Positions 56,106-64,000 of a DNA stretch of 64,000 nt are shown piece after piece. The position numbers and the translations under genes were made by a program. The stretch covers positions 156,126,057-156,190,056 of the forward strand of contig CM043952.1 of the NCBI GenBank assembly GCA_014529385.2. The letters run 5' to 3'. Position 1 is the stretch's first letter. Every line of letters starts with the position of its first letter. A model generated the notes under the pieces. That model saw only the letters and a program-made list of their open reading frames with translations. It was not told the origin of the DNA and did not search any database. The stretch comes from Adiantum capillus-veneris (taxonomy: Eukaryota; Streptophyta; Polypodiopsida; Polypodiales; Pteridaceae).

Positions 56106-56705
56106 ACGACGTCAGTTTAGCCGTAGCTAGATAGCATTAGTTTAGGGTTTCTCATAGCTTATGTATCATGAGACGGATTTTATACGTCTTTTTGAACCAT
56201 GTATATTATTACATTTGTCACCGCAATTCCTTTTGCCAATCAATTCTTTATGCCTATGATGTTGTACAATTGTCATTATTACATTTGCCAATCAATTCAT
56301 TTTGCCTATGATGTGTACAATTGTCAATTTTGCAAACAATGCGTCTTGTGGGTGACTATTTTGGGTCTATTATCTACCCTTGCACTTTTTTTAAAAAGTG
56401 AATCAAGTACAATATGTTTGATGGGTGGCAGGGCATTCAATGCCCTGCCACCAAAAAAAAATTCTCTCGGGCGTCGCTATAACCGTCGCTATTTATGGCT
56501 CTGTAGCGTCGCTATAGTCTTCAGTGTGAACGTCGCTATAACCGTCGCTATGAGCGTCTCTATATAGAGACGCTTATAGCGACGCATATAGCGACGCTCT
56601 CCTAGCGACGCTCTTAGCGACGGTTTTAGCGACGCCGGGGGTTATAAAAACCAAATGTATTTTCGTCGCTAACAGCGTCACAAGAGCACACAACCTCTTG
56701 TAGTG

Positions 56706-56955
56706 GACGTCGTCTCAGAGAGGCGCCAACCAAACTTGCCGAAATTTGTCTCACATTGCTATAAGACGTCAAGTGAGGGAAATTCCAGCAAGTTTGGTCG
56801 GCGTCGCTATGAGATGATACCATCTTGGCGCCAAAATTTTTACGCTTGGGGGACGTGCACTCTCCCCTAAGTGTGCAAATTTTGGTGACCAAAGGATGTC
56901 GTCTCGGAGCGGCGCCAACGAAACTTCCCAGAATTCCTTTCGTATGATTGACAGC
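56706..56955. repeat. continuation of the 189-bp satellite
   Basis: About 1.3 monomers in phase with the array left of the CACTA element. Similarity ends near 56955 in ...TTCCTTTCGTATG|ATTGACAGC, which is the true right border of the array. Confidence 0.9.
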
Positions 56956-57421
56956 ATCATCTTTGGGGCTTGAAGGACCTCCAACGATCAGCCCTGATAT
57001 CAGTACAGATCAGCCAGTGTTTCAGACCACTTTGAGCGTTGGCAATAGAAGAGCTTGCAATACCCTCAAGCATCAGCAGAGCGCATTCAACCCATTCAGT
57101 TTTCAGCCCTAATTACATCAGCAGTTTAGCAAGTATTCAGCAGTACCTTCAGCATACATCCAACACATTCAGCCCAATCATTACATTCATTATATTCAGC
57201 CTAATGTACATTCAATGTATTTAGCCAGCACCCCAGTATCTTAGTACCATCAGCACCACAGAGTTATAGTACCATTAGCATACTAATCATTACATTCATT
57301 GTGATCAGCCCAATACAACATTCATCATCATTGTATCCGGTGCGTGCAATCTCAAAGCAAATACCGCTCCGGTAACGAAGTGGGGGGCCCTTGCAGGAGG
57401 TTTGGGACTCCATCTAGTGTC

Positions 57422-57470
<49 letters not shown>

Positions 57471-57814
57471 TGCTTATGTACTTATCTCATGCACTCTCTC
57501 TTCTCAGTATCTATATTCTTCCATAAGTATCAGTAAAAGGAACCCTAAGCTGTGTAGAGCACACTTCCTGAGTCAAAGAACCCTAAAATCTTCCGCTGCA
57601 CCTTACATCCTCTACCATCATCGGCCAATAGATGGAATGCCCACCAGAAGTGTCCCAGATGTATCGTCACCGCGAAACGGTTCAGCCTCAATTCGTGTCA
57701 TAACAAAACAGGGTGAAATGTTTCAGCTCCAAATAAGCACTTGATGAAACATATGACCAAAACGGCACTAAGTATGTCAAGGACTACTACATTAAGACCA
57801 AGGTTTCCAATATC
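56956..57814 (+). other. LTR/leader-like noncoding region before a gypsy gag
   Basis: No gene. Rich in CATTCAGC-type words (about 57080-57330), then GTGCGTGCAATCTC, a (TC)n tract (57424-57466) and, from about 57600, degraded gag-like sequence. No LTR end or primer site was found with confidence. Confidence 0.35.
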
Positions 57815-59044
57815 ACTCAATTGATTGAGAATGCAAACATGACTAATGCACTTCTGCAAGGAGTTTCAGGTGGATTCAAAAGAACTGCCGAGAAGAAACC
57901 TCAAGGCAAACAAGAAACTGATACAAAGAAGGATTTTTCAGCAAAGAGCTCTTATGGAAAGAAGCCATTTACAAAGAAGACTTCTCAGGAACAACCTCAT
58001 AAAGGTAATCAGCAAGGCAAAGAACAGAAGAGTCCGTTGTTTGGAAAGTCATTTGAAGAGAGAAAGGATTTAATGCAAGCTAGGAAATGCTCCATATGCA
58101 AAGAGAAAGCGCAAATTGCTGCTAAGTGTCCTCAGAAACAGTCAAAGGATGCGGGGGATAAAGATGCACCGCCAAAGATAAAGATAAAGAAGACAACACC
58201 TAGCGCTGGTTTGGTACCTGACATGGTTGGTGACCACCCAAGAACTGATGCTTCATATTTGTGCAGAGCTTGGGTCAGAGATGCTACAATGCTGACTTTC
58301 TTTGATCATGGAGCTCGTGCAAATTTTATTTTACCGGCACTGGCAGCCAAGTTGGGAATAAGTCTTGAAGAAATGGGACCTATTGCATAGGTTGATTTGG
58401 CATGCCCTGGGCATTTTGAACCTGTCACTCCAATACTTGGCAAACCCCGCATGCATATTCAGAGTTATGTGGATGCTGACAAGTTTCATATCATGCCCTT
58501 GGAAGGTTGTGATGTTCTGTTAGGGATACCATGGGGCCATAGGAAACATGCATCTCTGGATGTCTTTAACAGAAAGATCACTCTTGTACATCATAGTCAC
58601 AAGAAACGTTTCGGTCCGTTTCGTTGTTTCGTCATTTTGACACGTTTCATTTCGACAAAGCCAAAACGAAACACATGAAGAAAGACCTATAGGTTTCATA
58701 GGAGACTAGGAGTATAGGGACTATGAAACATGACTATCCAAAGAGGATAGTAAAGCACATGTTTAGGGAAAATTTAGGGAGAATTTAGGAAAAATTGGGG
58801 AAATTAAAGATGAGGAAATTAGGGAATTCAGGGGAAACTGGAGGGGGTGTGTGTGAGTGAGAGAGAGAGAGAGAAATGAAATCAAATGAAATATTAACAA
58901 CTTCAAAAGGCCAAAAGGACCTATGAGACCAAAAAGTTACAACCGGTGAATCTCATACAAAGTTTGAGTACAAAATGTACATAGAACTGAACTAGGGATA
59001 GGGAGTGGTGGGGTGGGGTGAGAGTTGGGAAAAGGGGAGAGGGA

Positions 59045-59082
<38 letters not shown>

Positions 59083-59617
59083 CAATAATCAATCTAAGGC
59101 GATCTGGCACACCAGCGAGTAGAAAATGTAGGGAGCGTGGAGAATGTTTTGCACAAAGGGGCCTCAAATTTTTCCCAAAATGATGTCATAATGCTGGATT
59201 TCTATGCATGTGTGTCTAGAGCTTGTTTTTTTACAACGCAAAGGTCCCAAACATTTAAATTTATCAAAAAAATTCCAAGTTCCAAAACTTGGTCAAATGT
59301 GTTTTGTGCTCCCATTTTGTGTTTGTTTCGAAACGTTTCGCTTGTTTCCTGTTTCGTATAGTTTTGAAAGGATGAAACGCGTTTTCACATGACTATGTTG
59401 TAGGCAAGACTCACACCCTAGATGTAAAACTCAAAGGGGAGTCTATCCCAGTAGTTTCTACCTTTGCAATCACTTAAGTATTCAAAAATCATCTTTTTGC
59501 GGACTTGGTTTTTGCAAAACAAGTTAATGAAGTTGAAAGTGATTTATATGTTGTAGTAAGCAACCAAAACTACTTTTTCACAAAGGCATTAATTAGTTTG
59601 GGGTTTTGGGTTGAGAA
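57815..59617 (+). pseudogene. Ty3/gypsy gag-protease remnant, interrupted by an insertion
   Basis: Gag C-terminus: LIENANMTNALLQGVSGGF then a long Lys/Gln-rich basic stretch, then a zinc knuckle CSICKEKAQIAAKCPQK (Gln in place of the His ligand). Protease: RAWVRDATMLTFFDHGARAN, where DHG replaces the DSG/DTG active site, then NFILPALAAKLGISL, a TAG at 58388, MPLEGCDVLLGIPWGH and NRKITLV. The reading resumes after the 58592-59397 insertion with GKTHTLDVKLKGESIPVVST and VFAKQVNEVESDLYVV and is lost at the poly-G run. Both substitutions would abolish normal function. RT is not present downstream. Confidence 0.8.
58592..59397. mobile_element. 806-bp nonautonomous hAT-like insertion
   Basis: Ends are inverted: CATAGTCACAAGAAACG at left, and the reverse complement of the right end, CATAGTCATGTGAAAACG. 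Flanks TTGTACAT (58584-58591) and TTGTAGGC (59398-59405) share five of eight bases, fitting an old 8-bp duplication. GAAACG-type words are repeated near both ends (AAACGTTTCGGTCCGTTTCG; TTTCGAAACGTTTCG), like subterminal transposase sites. The interior has (GA)n tracts at about 58858-58874 and 59049-59084 and no gene. Removing it restores the gypsy frame context. Confidence 0.6.

Positions 59618-59673
<56 letters not shown>
59618..59673 (+). repeat. 56-base poly-G run
   Basis: Uninterrupted G from 59618 to 59673, followed by TGGTGGTGG. Such a run is rare in plant genomes and hard to sequence; the length should not be trusted. Confidence 0.9.
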
Positions 59674-59674
<1 letters not shown>

Positions 59675-60094
59675 GGTGGTGCTACTCATTAAGATTGGTT
59701 TTAAATGGTGACGTGCATGGACATGCTAATTGGAGATGCTAAAGGATCTTGGGGAGATTTTATGTAATGAAAAACAAAAGTAGAACCAGTAGTAGGTAGT
59801 AGTAAGATAGGAAGGGAAAGTGATTTATCTGTACTAGATGAAGTTGAAATTGATTTATCTGCACTGATTGTTTTTCAAAATCTTCACCAAAAGAGTTACC
59901 CCCTCAGTCATTGTGAATCTCCAATTGCAGGTCCTCGCCACCCACTGACGATGCCCCATGTGACCATGTTGAATACTTTCATTTCCTGCCATTATTGAGG
60001 GAAGGTTTAGTAACACATAGTTATCCCAACGGATAACTATGCCTTGTGTGACAATCTAAATTTTGTAGGTTTTCTCACTGAAAATATCTAAAGG
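59674..60094. other. no recognised gene
   Basis: AT-leaning DNA. A near repeat of GTTGAAATTGATTTATCTG(C) at 59848 resembles GTTGAAAGTGATTTATATG at 59531 in the gypsy remnant, suggesting a local duplication. Nothing else stands out. Confidence 0.35.
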
Positions 60095-60099
60095 AAAAA

Positions 60100-60490
60100 T
60101 TACCAAAATATCCCTCTAATTTGTGGTAATTCCCAAAATACCCCTCAAATTTTTAAAAATCCCAAAATACCCCCGTACCTATTTTGATTGGATTGTTCAA
60201 GATTTTCTAACCTTTATTCCTTTTTGAGAATTGAGATCCATTTTTGAGTGCTTAGCATGTAATTTGTCACATATTACCATGCAAAAAGGGCAATATGTCT
60301 AAAAACAATGAAGCAATTCATCTCCGAAGCCTAATTACCAACTCAAATTCTAATTTTAGCATCTTGTATTGCTAGACAATAAGTCTTCTTATAAAAAGAT
60401 AAATAAAAACTTATCTTTGGAGAAATTTAATCTCACAACGGGGTTTTTTGGGAATTTTGGAAAAGTTGAGGGTTGTTTTGGGAATTTATG
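60100..60490. mobile_element. possible MITE with AAAATACCCC-type inverted ends
   Basis: Left part has AATTCCCAAAATACCCCTC and a second copy of the same words; right part has GTTGAGGGTTGTTTTGGGAATT, roughly its complement. About 390 bp, AT-rich, no coding capacity. Target duplication not convincing. Confidence 0.4.
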
Positions 60491-60955
60491 AAGAGAAGAG
60501 CTTATGGAGATGGTGATGAAGAGCTTGCACCACTCCATATACTAGGTAAGTATTGCCTTGCGGTAGTAGATGCAACAGACAGTACTGAAAACTGAGCACT
60601 GCAGGTGAATTTATAGGCACTGAGCCAAGCTGGAGTGACTCCTAAGCAGAAATCTAGCGCTAGTTTTTGGGCTAGGAATAGTTGTAGCTTTTTGTGAACT
60701 TTGTTAAAAAGTACATGCCTTTTCTTTTGGTGGTCACCTCTTCCACTTACCACCCAATTTTTACAGTAAAATTGATCAGTTATATAGTATTCGGCCAATA
60801 ATGGAACCTTGGCTAGACTATGCCGCACCGTGATAAATACGACTTTTTTGTACTGTCCCAATATATTTACGATACTGATTTATATAAAATAAATTCTCAG
60901 AAAATACTCGTTTGGTCTCGTTTTTCCTCTGGGTGATCATTTTTAAATCCAACAG
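60491..60955. other. no recognised gene
   Basis: A minus-strand frame of 119 codons (60861-60502) is present but has no motif, signal or repeat partner and overlaps nothing conserved; I treat it as chance. The rest is unremarkable. Confidence 0.35.
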
Positions 60956-60959
60956 AGAC

Positions 60960-61330
60960 TAAAATTTATATTTTTATGTTTAGGACGTAGTAAAAAGCAC
61001 ATTGCTTTTCAAAAATGTGGAAAAGCACAAAAAGATAAAAATAGCGTAAAAAGCAAGAAAAAAAGAAAAATTTTCTAAAATTAAACCATGGGTTCCCCTT
61101 GTCCACTAAAATAAAAAAGCGGACTCGCTTTTCATTAAAAAGCACTTAAACTCAGGAAAAGCTAAAAATAGCGTAAAAAGAAGATTTTTATAAAATTGAA
61201 CCATAGCTTCCCTGAGACACGCAGGTTAAGGATCCCACCCTGCTTTTTGTTAAAAAGCACCTAAAAGCATAAAAGTCATGAAAAAGCTTAAAATAGTGGA
61301 TTTTTTCAAAACTAAACCAAACGTACGTTT
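60960..61330. repeat. degenerate about 100-bp tandem units with AAAAAGC words
   Basis: Three blocks each contain GTTAAAAAGCAC-type sequence, AGCxxAAAAATAGCGTAAAAAG and AAAATTxAACCATxGxTTCCC (about 60980-61095, 61120-61215, 61235-61320). Ends CTAAACCAAACG, a sequence often seen near termini of plant MITEs. No gene. Confidence 0.5.
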
Positions 61331-61509
61331 GACCTACTGGAACATGGAAACAATCTTTTTTTTCACTTTAGAACCTTACAATACCGTCAAGCAAGCATCC
61401 TAAATCAGAATTTGACAAAATAGATAATGAAAGCTATTTTTCTTAATTTTAAGAGAACAAAAAATTGGTGATCTTACATCCTCCCACACTTGAGAAATTC
61501 GAGGTGTCC

Positions 61510-64000
61510 TCACCTCGACATAAAATTTGGATAATTTAGTCTCGTTACATCATCACGTTCTGAAGTGACATCTTCCTGGGGATACGTTGACCATTCAACA
61601 AGGTGTTCAATAATCGTCCGATTACGTAGAGGCTTAGTTCTACTTTGAAGTATCACTTCAAAATATACTTCAAAAGTTCCATCGATAGAGGTAGATAATA
61701 GAGAATTATCAAGAATGTGTTTGTGGATCAAGTCATCCTTCTTGAGTAAGCTGACATGGACAACATCATGTACTTTTATGTGTGGTGGTAACAAGAGTCT
61801 ATAAGCTTGATCATTAATTTTCTCTGTGATTACAAAAGATCTACAATATCTGGCACTAAGTTTCTTACACTTACCCATTGATAAGGAACTATGTTTGGGT
61901 TTTACTCTCAAAAAAACCATATCTCCCTCTTCAAAAAGTCTGATAGATCGTTTAGGGTCAGCATAACTCTTCTATCTATCTTGAGCAGTCTTAATATCCT
62001 TCCGTATAAGATCGGTTTGTAGTTTCATTTCATCCAGTGTTTCTTTAGATGCTTAAACTTGTATAAGAGGGTCTATCCATTTGAGTGGAGTAAGACACTC
62101 TTGTCCATACAATGCTTGAAAAGGAGACATTCCAATTGAGCGTTGGAATGAGGAATTATATGTAACTTCAACCAAATAAGTCCATTTACTCTTCTCATGC
62201 ATAGAATAAGCTCTTAACATGTCTTCAACGATTTGATTGGTTCTTTCTATCTGCCCATTAGTTTGAGGGTGATAAGCGGTACTAAAGGCCAACTGAGTTC
62301 TTGTAGCTGAGAATAAGGTTTTCCAAAAGTATGAGGTGAACTTTGCATCGTGATTGAAAATTATATGGCGAGGTAAACCATGATACATGAAAAGACCTTT
62401 CATGGAAGACTTAAGCTATATCCTTAGCCGTAAACGTTGTCTTGAGTGGAAACAAATGGGTCATTGTTGTAAGCATATCAACAACCACAGAAATAGGATC
62501 ATATCCTAGGGATGTAGGAAGTCATGTAATAAAATCCATGGATATGCATTCCCATTTCATGTGTGGTGCATCAATAGGTTGAAGATTACCGGGGTACCTA
62601 ACTCGTTCAACTTTAATACGTTGACATGTTAAACATCTTGTAACATAGTTCAACATATCACACTTTAGTCTTCTCCAGAAAAAACTCTCTCTTATAGTAG
62701 AGTAAGTCTTAATGTATCCTGGGTGTCCTGCTATACATATATCATAGGCTTTCTATAATATCTGAAGTTTGATTTCACCTTGATTTGGGATACAAAGACA
62801 GTTATTGAAGTAAAGGTCATCGCCTTCAATGTGGAAGCCTTTAATTTTCCTCCTTTGCTTCTCCGTGCAATTATTTAAATTCATCAAGTACTGGATTTTC
62901 ATGTAATACGGGTCCTCAAACATATCTTCTCGAATAAGGTCAATTAAGGTAGTAGTAGAGGTTGTGACAGCCGCTATAGTACTCTTCGTGCTTAAGGCAT
63001 CGGCCATAAGATTTTCCTTCCCAGGTTTATATTGGATTCTAAAATCATATTCGCATAACAATTCCATCCATCTTCGTTGCCGCATATTAAGGTCAGGTGG
63101 GGTGTAGATCCACTTCAAGCTTTTATGGTCGGTATGTAGTTCAAATCTCCTTCCACAAAGATAATTTCACCATAATTTAAGAGCATTCACAATGGACAAT
63201 AATTCCAAGTCATGTGTAGAATAATTTAACTCATGCATATGTAACTTACGAGATTCATAAGCTATTGGTTCTTGAGACAAACCGCCACCGATTGCTTGTC
63301 CACTCGCATCAATGAGTACAGTGAAAGAATTTGTGAAGTCTGGAAGCTATAGTATTGGAGCATTCACCAAAGCTTCTTTGAGTTTCTCAAAACTAGCTTG
63401 AGCATGTTCATTCCACGTTAACACTTTAGCATTCTTAAGTGTATTAGTCAATGGAGATGCAATCTTAGTGTAGCCTTGAGTAAATGTACGATACCATCCC
63501 TTAAACCAAGAAAGCCACGTACATCTTGTACTGATTTCGATATAGTCCAAGCTATAACAACTTTGATCTTACTTGGATTAGTAGAAACACCATCCTTGGA
63601 TACAATAAATCTCATATATTCCACCTTGTCAGTGAAGAAGGTGCATTTGCTACGCTAAGCATAAAGTTGATTTTGATAGAGAAATTCAAGTACTTGTCGT
63701 ACATGTTGTTTGTGTTCTTCTTTGTTTCTTGAGTAAACTAGGATGTCATCAAAGTAGACAAGAACAAAATCATCAAGATGCTCTCGAAACACATGATCAT
63801 GAGACAATTAAAAGTTGCAGGAGCATTTGTAAGTCAAAAGGCATAACTATAAATTCATAATTTCCAAAACGAATATTAAATCCTGTCTTTGGTATGTCCT
63901 TCTCCTTTATTTAGATTTGGTAATACCTTGACTTAAGGTCAATTTTTGTGAAGATAGATGCTCCGTGTAATTGGTCAAGCAACTCATCAATATTTGGTAT
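61510..64000 (-). pseudogene. Ty3/gypsy pol remnant: RT, RNase H, integrase, chromodomain-like C-terminus
   Basis: Read from the right edge leftwards. [20 protein letters not shown] with the catalytic FDD (63756-63730), then KVEYMRFIVSKDGVSTNPSK. RNase H: degraded, with DALSTKSTIA near 63000 and RRWMELLCEYDFRIQYKPGK at about 63080. Integrase linker GFHIEGDDLYFNNCLCIPNQ at 62800 and core: LFMYHGLPRHIIFNHDAKFTS (62400, DRD-type site reads NHD), TAYHPQTNGQIERTNQ (catalytic Glu) and MSPFQALYGQECLTP. C-terminus 61920-61510: RSFVITEKINDQAYRLLLPP, IIEHLVEWSTYPQEDVTSE, a chromodomain-like end. Many stops and shifts. The 5' part is beyond the window. Confidence 0.9.

Larger units (their letters stand above)
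49278..56705 (+). mobile_element. CACTA (En/Spm) transposon, 7428 bp
   Basis: Ends CACTACAAGAGG (49278) and CCTCTTGTAGTG (ending 56705) are perfect inverted repeats starting with CACTA, flanked by the 3-bp duplication GAC (49275-49277 and 56706-56708). Removing it restores the satellite (CCAAACGAC|GTCGTCTC). Subterminal regions are filled with GCGACGCTC/GAGCGTCGC motifs on both strands (49305-49400 and 56465-56640), the expected layout of TnpA binding sites. It encodes a Tnp2-like transposase (51429-54566) and a TnpA-like protein (54796-56105) on the plus strand and carries a host-gene fragment at 50332-50515. All genes have nonsense codons, so it is not autonomous now. Confidence 0.95.

Noticed and set aside
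60502-60861. 119-codon minus-strand ORF
   Set aside because: No recognisable motif, neighbours are noncoding repeats, and the length is compatible with chance.

Overview
The window looks like transposon-packed intergenic DNA from a large plant nuclear genome. The evidence is a complete CACTA (En/Spm) element with Tnp2-like and TnpA-like genes, several Ty3/gypsy relatives, tRNA-Asp-type primer sites, a plant HMA-domain fragment, abundant (GA)n/(CT)n tracts and a 189-bp satellite. I see no clearly intact host gene, no rRNA or tRNA gene and no bacterial-type operon. The species cannot be named from this sequence.

Layout, left to right. 1-5223: minus-strand LTR element A (gag running off the left edge, palindrome-bearing leader, PBS, LTR) abutting a protease fragment of a related element (5224-5879). 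6903-9546: a 5' fragment of a Crinkler-like gene fused to a degraded Ty3/gypsy chromovirus pol. About 9900-12031: an LTR-like region and a gag fragment. 12083-14062: a fuller copy of the Crinkler-type gene (coiled coil, PD-(D/E)XK nuclease-like domain, kinase-like domain), broken by frameshifts. 14565-17026: duplicated noncoding units. 17027-42593: gag-pro-only LTR element B (minus strand, TSD GTGTT/ATGTT). Its right LTR is split at 25062/42474 by a 17.4-kb element with about 35-bp terminal inverted repeats.

That 17.4-kb element is the main find. It carries a broken transposase-like gene, a nested LINE, two minus-strand genes of unknown function, and a plus-strand module: a histone H3/CENH3-like protein, a Ulp1-type (C48) protease-like region and an FCP1/NIF-type HAD phosphatase-like region. 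An array of five dyad-symmetric sites lies between the module and the divergent gene. Comparing the two LTRs of element B shows no target-site duplication.

44165-56955: a 189-bp satellite whose monomers are two back-to-back dyads, interrupted by a 7.4-kb CACTA element (49278-56705, TSD GAC) that has picked up a heavy-metal-associated (HIPP-like) fragment. 57815-59617: a degraded Ty3/gypsy gag-pro with an 806-bp hAT-like insertion, ending at a 56-nt poly-G run. 61510-64000: a degraded Ty3/gypsy pol on the minus strand, leaving the window.

Nearly every coding region has stops or frameshifts. Many stops are TGA where CGA would fit, consistent with deamination of methylated CpG in silenced repeats. 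The order of events can be read from the nesting: duplicated noncoding unit, then element B, then the 17.4-kb TIR element, then the LINE; and separately satellite, then CACTA element.
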